From Azospirillum brasilense (GTDB taxonomy: Bacteria > Pseudomonadota > Alphaproteobacteria > Azospirillales > Azospirillaceae), in assembly GCF_022023855.1 (NCBI RefSeq), contig NZ_CP059453.1:1-64000 (forward strand): a stretch of 64,000 nucleotides of DNA, read 5' to 3'. Both the position numbers and the translations under genes were made by a program. The notes beneath the pieces are model-generated. The model ran no database searches. It had not been told where the DNA came from and saw only the letters and a program-made list of their open reading frames with translations. Within the stretch, counting starts at the first letter, position 1. The number at the start of each line of letters is the position of its first letter. Positions 26,668 through 37,508 of this stretch are shown here, piece by piece.

Positions 26668-27654
26668 ATGGACCAGATCCTCCCCGACCGCCGCTCCAGC
26701 AAGGCCGCCGGCCCCGCCCATACGTCCCGGCCGCGCGCCCGCCGGTCCTGGCTGACCGGCGCGGTGCTGACCGCGCTGATGCAGGGGATGATCGCCCTGT
26801 CCATCCGCTCGGTGTCGGGCGATCTCGCTTTCGCCCTGCTGGGGTCGGTCGGCCTCGTCGTCGGGGCCTTCCACTATCTGTTTCCGGGAAGCCAGTTCTT
26901 CAGCCTTGCCCTGGCGAACTTCATCGGCGTCTACGCCTGTGTGTTCGTCTTCTTCCTGGAAAGCAACTTCCACAGCATCCCGTCGCACATCCAGGCCGCC
27001 GCCTTCGCGATCCCGCTGATCGCCTTCCTGGGGGGGGCGTGGTGGCGGGCCAACACGATCCGCAGCATCGTGATGTCGCGGCGGTTGCGCGACGGCGGGC
27101 ATTTCGACCGCATTTTCCTGTGGATGGCCCCGGTCTGGGGAATTGGCGCGCTGACTTTCCTGCTGCCGGGACGGGAGGTGTCGCCGGAGATGCTGACGGC
27201 GATCTTCCTGCTGTCGATGTCGGCCATCGGAGTCGTCGTCGCCCTCGTCGCCCGCGACATCGCCGTCTTCCTGCTCGACGCCGGGCTGCTGTTCGAGGGT
27301 TTCTTCCAGCAGGCGGCCCGGCTGGTGCTGCCGGCCTTCGCCTTCCTGACCTTCTATTCGCTGTGCATCATCATGTTCGGCGCCTTCTACACCATCCTCG
27401 ACCGCTTCATGGTGGAGCCGAACTTCATCGTCGACGGCGTGCGCCGCGACCTGACCTTTCCGGAGGGGCTGTACTTCTCGCTGGTCACCTTCGCCACGGT
27501 CGGCTACGGCGACATCCACCCGGTGACGGGCGCGGTGCGGCTGATCTGCGGGGTCGAGATCGTGATGGGCGTCCTGCTTCTGCTGTTCGGCTTCAGCGCC
27601 ATCATCGGCCACACCGCCCCGCGGGACCGCCGCGACCGCGATGGTCCCCTTTGA
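26668..27654 (+). CDS. Potassium-channel-like membrane protein
   Basis: Integral membrane protein of 328 residues. About six hydrophobic segments precede a two-helix pore module near the end: helix LVLPAFAFLTFYSLCIIMFG, pore loop with filter TFATVGYGDIHP, and helix LICGVEIVMGVLLLLFGFSAIIG. The TVGYGD filter is that of K+ channels. There is no RCK or cyclic-nucleotide domain, and the C-terminus is short and basic. It is convergent with ccoG, six bases away. The extra N-terminal helices could be a voltage-sensor-like or unrelated bundle; I see no S4-type regular Arg pattern. Confidence 0.85.
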   Translation: MDQILPDRRSSKAAGPAHTSRPRARRSWLTGAVLTALMQGMIALSIRSVSGDLAFALLGSVGLVVGAFHYLFPGSQFFSLALANFIGVYACVFVFFLESNFHSIPSHIQAAAFAIPLIAFLGGAWWRANTIRSIVMSRRLRDGGHFDRIFLWMAPVWGIGALTFLLPGREVSPEMLTAIFLLSMSAIGVVVALVARDIAVFLLDAGLLFEGFFQQAARLVLPAFAFLTFYSLCIIMFGAFYTILDRFMVEPNFIVDGVRRDLTFPEGLYFSLVTFATVGYGDIHPVTGAVRLICGVEIVMGVLLLLFGFSAIIGHTAPRDRRDRDGPL

Positions 27655-27660
27655 ACCGCA

Positions 27661-29160
27661 TCAGGGGGCGAGGAACACCGTCTCGGCCTGATGGACCACC
27701 CCGTCCGAGAGGCGGGTCAGGGTGAGGGTCAGCGGCATGGAGCCGGCCACTGCGGCGCCCGCCGGGGCGCGGACATGGACGCGGTGGGTTTGCACCGTGT
27801 CGGGTTCGGCGCCCAGCACCGGCGCCGCGCCATCGGCACCCCCGCCACCGGCCGCCGTCACCGTTGCGCCGCGGGGGCCGGAGACCGTCAGGCGGTAGCC
27901 CTGCGGGGCGCGGGTCATGTTGGAGATCTTGACCGTGTAGCTGTTCTGGATCGCGCCGTCGGAGAGGGTGACGTAAAGTGGCGCCCGGTCACGCAGGACG
28001 GAGACGTCCACCGTCGGCTCCAGCAGCACGCCGAGCGTCATCATCCCGCCGACCACCAGCATCACCAGCGAATAGATGATGGTGCGCGGGCGGACCAGCC
28101 GGTAGGGCTCCGGCTTGCGGGCCACCGCCTTGGCCTCCTGGGCGGACTGGGTGTCGTAGCGGATCAGCCCGCCGGGGCGTCCGATGCGGCCCATCACGTC
28201 GTCGCAGGCGTCGATGCACAGGCCGCAGCTGATGCAGTCCATCTGAAGGCCGTCGCGGATGTCGATGCCGGTCGGGCAGACCTGGACGCAGGCCTTGCAG
28301 TCAATGCAGTCGCCGAGCCCTTCGGCGGAGCGTTCCGTCCAGCTCTGCTCCTTGCGCAGCGGCGCGCGGCCGTCGCCGCGCCAGTCCTGATAGGTGACGG
28401 TGAGGCTTTCATCGTCCAGCAGCGCGGCCTGGATGCGCGGCCAAGGGCAGACATAGACGCACATCTGCTCGCGCATGAAGCCGGCCATGGCGTAGGTGCA
28501 GGCGGTCATGAACAGGATCCAGCCGGTCGCCACCGGCCCCGGCTGAAAGCGCAGCAGATCCGCGACGTAGCCCGGCGCGTCCACGAAGTAGAAGAGGGCC
28601 GAGGCCCCGGTCACCAGGGCGATCAGCAGCCAGGCCGCGTGCTTGGCGGTCTTCTTGGCCAGCCAGCCGGCGTTGCGCGGACCGTTGTCCAGCCGGATGC
28701 GGGCGCCGCGGTCGCCCTCGATCCACTCCTCCACCTTCACATAGAGGTCGGTCCACACCGTCTGCGGGCAGGTGTAGCCGCACCAGACGCGGCCGGCGAG
28801 CGCGGTCGCCAGGAACAGGCCGACCGCCGCCAGGATCATCGCACCCGTCAGGTAGTAGATGTGCTGCGGCCAGAGTTCGAGGGCGAACAGGTAGAAGCGC
28901 TGGCTGTCCAGATCGAACAGGATCGCCTGGTTGGGCAGGCCAGCCCCGCGGTCCCAGCGCAGCCAGGGCAGCAGCATGAACAGCGCCAGCAGGCCCACCA
29001 TCAGCGCCGACTTGATGCGGCGGAACCGTCCGCGCGCCGCCTTCGGGTAGATCTTCTGATGCGAAGCGTAGAACGGAGCCGGGGTCGAGGAAGCCGGGCT
29101 GGACGGGGCCGGAGCGGAGGGCGGCGGGGGAAGGCTGGACGAGCGGGCGAGATTCTGCAT
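27661..29160 (-). CDS. ccoG: Cytochrome oxidase maturation protein CcoG (copy 1)
   Basis: Polyferredoxin of 499 residues that reduces copper for cbb3 oxidase assembly in the inner membrane. Order: membrane helices with the WCGYTCPQTVW and CVYVCPWPR cysteine motifs, two 4Fe-4S clusters (CIDCKACVQVCPTGIDI and CISCGLCIDACDD), a further helix, and a C-terminal IgG-like FixG domain. The N-terminal 40 residues are low-complexity. I chose ATG 29160 with AGAGG before it; ATGs at 29181 and 29211 are possible. A symmetric FNR-like dyad lies about 95 bases upstream. No ccoNOQP genes are in the window. Confidence 0.92.
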   Translation of the reverse strand: MQNLARSSSLPPPPSAPAPSSPASSTPAPFYASHQKIYPKAARGRFRRIKSALMVGLLALFMLLPWLRWDRGAGLPNQAILFDLDSQRFYLFALELWPQHIYYLTGAMILAAVGLFLATALAGRVWCGYTCPQTVWTDLYVKVEEWIEGDRGARIRLDNGPRNAGWLAKKTAKHAAWLLIALVTGASALFYFVDAPGYVADLLRFQPGPVATGWILFMTACTYAMAGFMREQMCVYVCPWPRIQAALLDDESLTVTYQDWRGDGRAPLRKEQSWTERSAEGLGDCIDCKACVQVCPTGIDIRDGLQMDCISCGLCIDACDDVMGRIGRPGGLIRYDTQSAQEAKAVARKPEPYRLVRPRTIIYSLVMLVVGGMMTLGVLLEPTVDVSVLRDRAPLYVTLSDGAIQNSYTVKISNMTRAPQGYRLTVSGPRGATVTAAGGGGADGAAPVLGAEPDTVQTHRVHVRAPAGAAVAGSMPLTLTLTRLSDGVVHQAETVFLAP

Positions 29161-29253
29161 GGCGTGCCTCTGCGCAAACATCCGCACCACCCGAGCGGTG
29201 GCCTGCGGCATGGCGCCGACTGTATGCCTTCAATCGCCGACTTCGCAAGCGTG

Positions 29254-29269
29254 ATTGAATGCATTCAAT
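29254..29269. promoter_or_regulatory. FNR/FixK-like palindrome upstream of ccoG copy 1
   Basis: A perfect 16-bp palindrome, ATTGAATGCATTCAAT, containing TTGA-N6-TCAA, the outer bases of an FNR/FixK box. It is 94 bases before ATG 29160. CcoG genes are commonly under oxygen control, which supports the reading. Confidence 0.55.
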
Positions 29270-29349
29270 GGAGGTTGTGTATGGAAAATCCTGATTCTTC
29301 GGGGGTCGATCCCAGCAATGCGACACTCTGAAGCAGGCTTTGATGGGCC

Positions 29350-30810
29350 TCAGATGATGACGCCCGCGGTGGCGGGGGGCAGGACCAGGGCGTCGGCCAG
29401 GATCTCCAGCGCGCGGCGGGTCTCGTCGCGGTCCAGCGGGGCGCCCAGGCAGAAGCGCAGGGCCGCGGGCACGTCCGGGGTGGTGGCGAAGGCCTCCGCG
29501 GCCACCGCGGAAATGCCCCGGCTGCGCAGGTGTGCGGTGAACTCCCCGCCGGTCCAGCCGTCCGGGAGAGTGAGCCAGAGATGGAAGGCCTCCCGCTTGG
29601 TGACGATCCGCTCCGCCGGCAGGAGCGATTCGGCGAGCGCCCGGCGGGCCATGGCCTCCGCCCGGATGGCGTCGCGCACGGCCTCCGCGGTGCCATCGGC
29701 GATCCACAGCCGGGCGATGGCGGCGGACAGCGGGGCGGCGATCAGCGTGGTCGCCCGCTGCGCCACCGCCACCCGGCGGGCCTGCCGGGCGTCGGGCGCC
29801 GCCACATAGGCGATCCGCAGCGCCGGGGACACGCATTTGGCAAGCCCGGCGACGTGGTAGGTCAGTTCCGGCGCGAAGGCAGCCAGCGGCGGCGGCGCCG
29901 TTTCCGGCAGCGGGCCGTAGATGTCGTCCTCGATGATCGGCACGTTGTGCTCGCGCACCGCCGCGGCGACCGCCCGCCGCCGCTCCTCCGGCATGGTCGC
30001 GGTGGTCGGGTTGTGGAAGGTCGGGATGCAATAGAGCGCCTTGGGCCGGTGCTCGGCGAGCGCGGCACGCAACGCGTCGGGGTCGATGCCGTCCGCGTCC
30101 ATGGGGACGCCGACCACCCGCAGCCCGAGTTGGGCCGCGGCGGCGCGGAAGCCGGGATAGGTCAGCGCCTCCGCGCAGACCGTGTCGCCGGGGCGGGCCA
30201 AGGCGGACAGCAGCGCGAGCAGGGCGGCCTGCGTGCCGGGTGCCACCAGCACCCGCTCCGCCGTCAGGCCGGGCAGGCGATGGCGCAGCCAATGGACCGC
30301 CGCCTCGCGGTCGTCCGGGCTGTCTGCCCCGTCCGGGTAGCGCAGCAGGTCCGGCAATCCCAGAGCCGCGGTGGCCGCGGCGACCCCGCGGTTCATGCGG
30401 GCAGCCAGGGCGGTGGAATCCTCCGGCTGTGGCGGCTGGTTCATCGCCATGCTGACGGCCAGAGGCACCGTCGCAACGGCGGTATGTGGCTCCGCGGCGA
30501 AGGGCGGGGGAACATGGTCCGTCTTGCGCACGAAGGTGCCTTGTCCAACGCGCGCGTCGACCAGCCCGCGGTGGCGCGCCTCCCCGTAGGCGCGGCTGAC
30601 GGTGGTGAAGTCGATGCCCAGCCGGTCCGCCAGAATCCGCTGCGGCGGCAACCGGTCACCGGGCCTCAGCCGCCCCGCCCCGATGTCCGCCGCGATGGCG
30701 TCCGCGATGGCGATGTAGACGGGCCGGCTGCGGTCCTCCAGGGACGGAGCCCAGTCAATGGCCTGGGTGGGGGCCTGTGAGGCGGATTGGGGGGCGGGAA
30801 ACGGCGGCAT
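29350..30810 (-). CDS. MocR-type GntR regulator with aminotransferase domain
   Basis: Regulator of 486 residues. The N-terminal GntR winged helix (about 25-95: PVYIAIADAIAADIGAGRL, DRLPPQRILADRLGIDFTTVSRAY) is joined to a type-I aminotransferase domain (about 130-486) with the PLP Lys in HVAGLAKCVSPALR and the Asp-Asp-Ile-Tyr of IIEDDIYG. Such proteins sense an amino compound through PLP and often regulate a neighbouring gene; none here is an obvious target. The start ATG 30810 has AAGGA five bases before. A promoter with a direct repeat is seen upstream, suggesting autoregulation. Confidence 0.9.
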   Translation of the reverse strand: MPPFPAPQSASQAPTQAIDWAPSLEDRSRPVYIAIADAIAADIGAGRLRPGDRLPPQRILADRLGIDFTTVSRAYGEARHRGLVDARVGQGTFVRKTDHVPPPFAAEPHTAVATVPLAVSMAMNQPPQPEDSTALAARMNRGVAAATAALGLPDLLRYPDGADSPDDREAAVHWLRHRLPGLTAERVLVAPGTQAALLALLSALARPGDTVCAEALTYPGFRAAAAQLGLRVVGVPMDADGIDPDALRAALAEHRPKALYCIPTFHNPTTATMPEERRRAVAAAVREHNVPIIEDDIYGPLPETAPPPLAAFAPELTYHVAGLAKCVSPALRIAYVAAPDARQARRVAVAQRATTLIAAPLSAAIARLWIADGTAEAVRDAIRAEAMARRALAESLLPAERIVTKREAFHLWLTLPDGWTGGEFTAHLRSRGISAVAAEAFATTPDVPAALRFCLGAPLDRDETRRALEILADALVLPPATAGVII

Positions 30811-30845
30811 GGCGGTCCTTACGGGGGCGGAGCGCTCCCTTCCAG

Positions 30846-30876
30846 ACATAAGGCCTGGGATTGTATGGATTGTCAA
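30846..30876 (-). promoter_or_regulatory. mocR promoter with overlapping direct repeat
   Basis: On the minus strand TTGACA (30871-30876) and TTATGT (30846-30851) are 19 bases apart. Two copies of GGATTGT (plus-strand sense, 30858-30864 and 30867-30873) are spaced by two bases and overlap the -35. MocR proteins bind direct repeats, so this is a good autoregulatory site. Confidence 0.5.
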
Positions 30877-30976
30877 TGTGCGTGTCGGGAAAGTTCGGCC
30901 GGCTGGCCCATCACCGCAGCGGCTCGCTCCTTTCCTCCCACCGGGGACAACAGGCTCCACAGCCAAAGCGTGCGCA

Positions 30977-31082
30977 GAAAAAAGGCCACCGGGGTGGGCC
31001 CCGATGGCCTTCGAGTCTAGGGAGGAAACGTCCAGGACGTCGCACCGGCCGCCGCAACGGCGGCCCACAACGCTTGAACACA
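30977..31082 (-). ncRNA. Candidate small RNA between ppc and mocR
   Basis: A free-standing transcription unit on the minus strand. The promoter is TTGCTT (31112-31117), 17 bases, TATGCT (31089-31094). The predicted RNA of about 105 bases has a 7-bp hairpin (31047-31065, loop of five), a weak stem at 31028-31040, an unpaired UUCCUCCCUAG stretch (31017-31027) complementary to Shine-Dalgarno sequences, and a 13-bp terminator stem (30982-31011, one G-U pair) followed by six U. It codes for no sensible peptide. No homologue can be claimed by eye. Confidence 0.5.
30978..31012 (-). terminator. Strong intrinsic terminator on the minus strand
   Basis: AAGGCCATCGGGG pairs with CCCCGGTGGCCTT on the minus strand around CCCA, with one G-U wobble; the stem ends in TTTTTT. 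It lies upstream of mocR and far from ppc, so it most likely ends the candidate small RNA. Confidence 0.8.
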
Positions 31083-31170
31083 AAAGGAAGCATACTAATA
31101 TATTAATATGAAAGCAAGCGGGAAATCGGGGGTGGCACTCCATTTTTGATGCCGCCCCACGGTTTCGCCG

Positions 31171-31213
31171 CTCCCGCTTCCGTCCCGCCGGAGCGACGGG
31201 ACGGAAGCGGCGC
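31171..31213 (-). terminator. Hairpin just after ppc
   Basis: CGCTTCCGTCCC pairs with GGGACGGAAGCG about ten bases after the ppc stop on the minus strand. There is no T-run, so it may protect the mRNA end or act with Rho rather than as an intrinsic terminator. Confidence 0.55.
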
Positions 31214-31221
31214 CCGCAGAG

Positions 31222-34041
<2,820 letters not shown>

Positions 34042-34294
34042 CGTGGGTCGCTCCGGCTGTGCGAAGGTGGAACCGTCGAAAGGATCGGCGTGCAACTGTA
34101 AAGCAGTTTGCTGCACCTGCTAAAGCCCTTTTTCCCTTGTGGGAGAACGGCTTCGGCACGGTTGCGGACGCCGCCGCCCCGGTTGCGCCGGTTGCGCTGC
34201 GGTGTCCGCACAGATCTATCACTTGGCGGAAGGGCCCGCCACGGCAGCGCGCGATCCTTCCGCCATGCGGTGACGGCTGCTGTTCAGCGTCGCA
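34042..34294 (-). other. Long ppc leader with a 9-bp hairpin
   Basis: The stretch between the ppc promoter and ATG has no gene. GGCGGAAGG (34225-34233) pairs perfectly with CCTTCCGCC (34256-34264) around a 22-base loop. Shorter repeats AGCAG...CTGCT occur near 34090-34125. A regulatory role is possible but not shown. Confidence 0.4.
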
Positions 34295-34324
34295 TTTATA
34301 CTAGTATATTAAATCCACTGGCAA
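34295..34324 (-). promoter_or_regulatory. ppc promoter with dyad over the -10
   Basis: Minus-strand TTGCCA (34319-34324), 18 bases, TATAAA (34295-34300). The 12-bp palindrome TATACTAGTATA (34297-34308) covers the -10 edge and spacer, a position where a bound dimer would block RNA polymerase. Confidence 0.55.
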
Positions 34325-34351
34325 GGCTTGAGGCTGGGACCCGCGGCGTGT

Positions 34352-35224
34352 TCAGGGCGCGCCGAACCGACCCGCCGGCAGCCCGGCGACGCCGGGGGTG
34401 CAGGCGAACAGCCCACCGGCGAGCGGTTCCCCGGCCGGCACGTCCTGGGCGGCGGTGGTGATGAACAGCCGGTCCAGCCCCGGCCCGCCGAAGGCGCAGG
34501 AAGTGACGTTGGACACCGGCAGCCGCACCACCCGGTCCAGCGTCCCGTCCGGCCGGAAGCGGCTGACCCGCCCGCCACTCCAGTGGGCGACCCAGAGATG
34601 CCCCTCGGCGTCGCAGGTCATACCGTCGGGATAGCCGTCCTCCTCGCCGAAGCGGATGTGGATGCGCTTGTCGGAAAGGGCCCCGTCAGCGGTCAGGGCG
34701 AAGGCGTAGATGGTCCGGGACGGGCTGTCGGTGTGGTAGAGCGTCCGCCCGTCCGGAGCCAGGGCGGGGCCGTTGCTGACCGTGTAGCCCTCGTCCACCC
34801 GCGCCACGGAACCGTCCGGCCCGAGGCGGTAGAGCGCGCCGGAGGCCTCCTGTTCCGCGTCGTCCATGCTGCCCACCCACAGCCGGCCTGCCGCGTCGGC
34901 CATGGCGTCGTTCAGCCGGTTGCCGGGCGCGCCATCCTCCAACCGCAGCATCTCGGGTCCCACCGAGAGCCGGTTGCCGTCGAGCGTCAGGCCGACCAGC
35001 CGGCGCGAGCGCAGCCCGGCGACGAAGCCGGCGCCGTCCGCCCGCTCGACCAGCCAGCAGGCGGCCTCCTCCAGCGGCCAGGCGCGGCCCCGGCCGTCGG
35101 CGGGGGTATAGCGCAGCAGGCGCGAGCCGTGGATGTCCACGGCGAACAGGGCGTTGCGCGACGGCGACCAGACCGGCCCCTCGCCGAGTTGCGCGCCCGC
35201 CTCCCAGACACAGTGAGCGTCCAT
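34352..35224 (-). CDS. SMP-30/gluconolactonase-family lactonase
   Basis: Six-bladed propeller enzyme of 290 residues. Early GEGPVWSP carries the metal Glu; GNRLNDAMADAAGRLWVGSM gives the Asn and the substrate loop; SNGPALAPDGRTLYHTDS and YPDGMTCDAEGHLWVAHW supply the remaining Asn and catalytic Asp. Such enzymes open sugar lactones (glucono-, xylono-, arabinono-lactone). No sugar dehydrogenase or dehydratase is beside it, so the sugar cannot be named. The ATG at 35224 has GGGAG upstream. Confidence 0.9.
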   Translation of the reverse strand: MDAHCVWEAGAQLGEGPVWSPSRNALFAVDIHGSRLLRYTPADGRGRAWPLEEAACWLVERADGAGFVAGLRSRRLVGLTLDGNRLSVGPEMLRLEDGAPGNRLNDAMADAAGRLWVGSMDDAEQEASGALYRLGPDGSVARVDEGYTVSNGPALAPDGRTLYHTDSPSRTIYAFALTADGALSDKRIHIRFGEEDGYPDGMTCDAEGHLWVAHWSGGRVSRFRPDGTLDRVVRLPVSNVTSCAFGGPGLDRLFITTAAQDVPAGEPLAGGLFACTPGVAGLPAGRFGAP

Positions 35225-35384
35225 GGTCCCGGTCTCCCTTCCTGGCTGTCCTGCCGGATACCGCGGGGCTTTTCGTCACAGGCTCAAGGTGGCTTTCGCG
35301 GCAAGTCTTTTGCAGCGTTCCGGCGCGGGAAGTGGCAAAAAGAGCGCGTGGCGTTCGCCGGTCCCATGCCCATATGGGGCTTGA

Positions 35385-35433
35385 CCGAACGATCGAACCG
35401 ACGTTTGAACCAACCTTTGAGCCGACGTTTCAA
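35385..35433 (+). repeat. Tandem 12-bp repeats in the fba upstream region
   Basis: Four adjoining units start at 35385, 35398, 35410 and 35422 with consensus CCGACSTTTGAA; the first is one base longer. They end 31 bases before the fba ATG and overlap a possible -35 TTGACC at 35381. Their phase of about one helical turn suits cooperative protein binding. Confidence 0.6.
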
Positions 35434-35464
35434 GGCAGTATTTTTCCGAGGGAGGAATTCACCC

Positions 35465-36544
35465 ATGTCTGCCCCGACCCGACTGAAGCCCGGCGTCGTG
35501 ACCGGAGAGGACTACCGCGCGCTGATCGCCGCCTGCCAGGACGGCGGTTACGCTCTGCCGGCGGTCAACGTGGTCGGCACCAACGGCATCAACGCCGTCC
35601 TCGAGGCGGCGGCGAAGAACCGCTCCGACGTGATCGTGCAGCTGTCGAACGGCGGCGCCCGCTTCTACGCCGGCGAGGGCATGAAGGACGCGCTCCAGGC
35701 GCGTATCCTCGGTGCCGTGTCGGCGGCCCAGCATGTCCATCTGCTGGCCGAGCAGTACGGCGTCTGTGTCGTCCTGCACACCGACCACGCGAACAAGGGC
35801 CTGATCCCCTGGGTCGAGGGCATGATCGGCCACGGCGAGGAGCATTTCCGCCGTACCGGCCGTCCGCTGTTCAGCTCGCACATGCTCGACCTGTCGGAAG
35901 AGTCGCTGGACTTCAACCTGTCGGAATGCGCCCGCGTCCTCAAGCGCCTCGCCCCGCTGGGCATGAGCCTGGAGATTGAGCTGGGCGTGACCGGCGGCGA
36001 GGAGGACGGCATCGGGTCGGAGGACCTGGACGCCGCCAACAACGCCCACCTCTACACCCAGCCGGAAGACGTTCTGCGCGCCTATGAGGAGCTGTCGCCC
36101 ATCGGCCACTTCTCGGTCGCGGCCTCCTTCGGCAACGTGCACGGCGTCTACGCCCCGGGCAACGTCAAGCTCCGCCCGGAGATCCTCGGCGCCTCGCAGT
36201 CGCTGGTGGCCGAGCGTCACGGCGGCGGCGCCAAGCCGCTGGCCCTGGTGTTCCACGGCGGTTCGGGGTCGGAGAAGGAGAAGATCGCCCAGGCGGTCGG
36301 CTTCGGCGTGTTCAAGATGAACATCGACACCGACACCCAGTTCGCCTTCGCCGAGTCCATCGGCGGCTTCGTGCTGGAGAACGAGGCGGCCTTCCGCCAT
36401 CAGATCGACCCGCAGTCGGGCAAGCCGCTGAAGAAGCTGTACGACCCGCGCAAGTGGCTGCGTCTGGGCGAGCAGGGCATGGTCCGTCGTCTCGACGAGG
36501 CCTTCGCCGATCTGGGCGCCGCCGGCAAGTCGCTGGCTGGCTGA
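35465..36544 (+). CDS. fba: Class II fructose-bisphosphate aldolase
   Basis: Zinc aldolase of 359 residues splitting fructose 1,6-bisphosphate to DHAP and glyceraldehyde 3-phosphate. It is of the E. coli FbaA (type A) class: AVNVVGTNGINAVLEAA, QLSNGGARFYAG, the Zn and catalytic region VLHTDHANKG, SSHMLDLSEE, ELGVTGGEEDG, GNVHGVYAPGNVKL, and the DHAP site VFHGGSGS and KMNIDTDTQ. All ligands are present. ATG 35465 follows GGGAGGAATTC. With fruBKA 11 kb away it completes fructose use. Confidence 0.96.
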   Translation: MSAPTRLKPGVVTGEDYRALIAACQDGGYALPAVNVVGTNGINAVLEAAAKNRSDVIVQLSNGGARFYAGEGMKDALQARILGAVSAAQHVHLLAEQYGVCVVLHTDHANKGLIPWVEGMIGHGEEHFRRTGRPLFSSHMLDLSEESLDFNLSECARVLKRLAPLGMSLEIELGVTGGEEDGIGSEDLDAANNAHLYTQPEDVLRAYEELSPIGHFSVAASFGNVHGVYAPGNVKLRPEILGASQSLVAERHGGGAKPLALVFHGGSGSEKEKIAQAVGFGVFKMNIDTDTQFAFAESIGGFVLENEAAFRHQIDPQSGKPLKKLYDPRKWLRLGEQGMVRRLDEAFADLGAAGKSLAG

Positions 36545-36588
36545 TCCGTCGGAACGTGGGGGTGGGGGGCCGGCATGGCCGCTCGCCC

Positions 36589-37431
36589 CTACACCGACGG
36601 CACCACCCCGATCACCGGCTCCGGCGGCGTCGCAACCACCGCCGGAGCCGGGGTTGGGGTCAGGACCGGCGCCGGGGGCGCCGTGAAATCCATGGACAGT
36701 TGCTCGATTGTCATCGACCCGGCGCCCGCCGCCACCTCCGCGCCGAACTGGAAGCCCAGGATCCAGTCGGTCTCGTTGACGACCCCGCGGGTCTGAAGCT
36801 CGTCCAGCAACCCGTCCAGGTCCAGCGTCCCGGCCAGTCGGTCGTCGCCGTATTGCAGGACCGTGTATTCCCAGTCGATCGGATTGCCGTCCACCCCGCC
36901 GCTGAACAGCGGCTTGTTCCACAGCGTGGCGTCCCCCTGAGCGTCGGTCAGCGTGGCGACCGGCTCCCCGGCGGGGGTGAAGTAGCCGCTGTGCAGCCAC
37001 ACCATCACCTCGTCGGTCACCCCTTCGATCCCCTTTTTCGGGTCGTCGCCGATCCACAGGCTGACCGCGACGTTGTAGAGGTTCGTGGCACCGGTCAGGC
37101 CGACCTTGTAGGTCACGTCGAAGTTCGGCAGGTCGGCGGTCCGCGCCGGCAGGACCGCGCTGGTGGACGGCGCGCCGTTCCACGGGTTGACGCCGTGGGT
37201 CAGCTCCGGATAGGCGCGCACCGGGTAATTCTCGTAGGTCAGGGCGCGCCGGCTGTCGTAGGGCCAGTTCCAGCTGATCACCGTGCCGTTGGGAAAGGCC
37301 GCCTCGTCGAGGGCGATGGACTGGGTGAAGTCCTTGCCGTTGCGGTAGCCGCCCGGATTCCAGACGTTGCTGCTGGCCGCCCAGCCGCCCGCCTCCAGGC
37401 GGTCGGCGCTTCCCGTCAGCTTCGTGGTCAT
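36589..37431 (-). CDS. GH12-like (endoglucanase-fold) protein
   Basis: Protein of 280 residues resembling glycoside hydrolase family 12: WNW near 54, YPELTHGVNPWN, DVTYKVGLTGATNLYNVAVSLWI, the nucleophile-type Glu in DEVMVWLHSGYFTPAG, PIDWEYTVLQY, and a second Glu in LGFQFGAEVAAGAGSMTIEQLSMDF, the expected acid/base place. A Pro/Ala/Val tail follows after residue 250. Unlike most GH12 enzymes there is no signal peptide. It is 77 bases from, and on the same strand as, a glycosyltransferase. The fold call is by motif memory; activity on glucan is inference. Confidence 0.65.
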   Translation of the reverse strand: MTTKLTGSADRLEAGGWAASSNVWNPGGYRNGKDFTQSIALDEAAFPNGTVISWNWPYDSRRALTYENYPVRAYPELTHGVNPWNGAPSTSAVLPARTADLPNFDVTYKVGLTGATNLYNVAVSLWIGDDPKKGIEGVTDEVMVWLHSGYFTPAGEPVATLTDAQGDATLWNKPLFSGGVDGNPIDWEYTVLQYGDDRLAGTLDLDGLLDELQTRGVVNETDWILGFQFGAEVAAGAGSMTIEQLSMDFTAPPAPVLTPTPAPAVVATPPEPVIGVVPSV

Positions 37432-37508
37432 GGTTGGTCCCCGCTCCGTCCTGTTCTGTCCGGCGTCGGGGCTTCAACAAGGGCGGGCGGCGATGATCGC
37501 GGTGGCGC

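Noticed and set aside
30811..31143. N-terminal extension of the MocR protein by 111 residues
   Set aside because: It would cross a promoter, a strong terminator and a structured region; the GntR domain and a good ribosome site start at 30810.
35385..35433. Iterons of a replication origin
   Set aside because: No rep or par gene and no DnaA boxes nearby; the repeats lie in a gene leader.
35459..37480. 673-codon minus-strand frame across fba and the GH12-like gene
   Set aside because: It is the antisense of fba fused to an out-of-frame read of the GH12-like gene.
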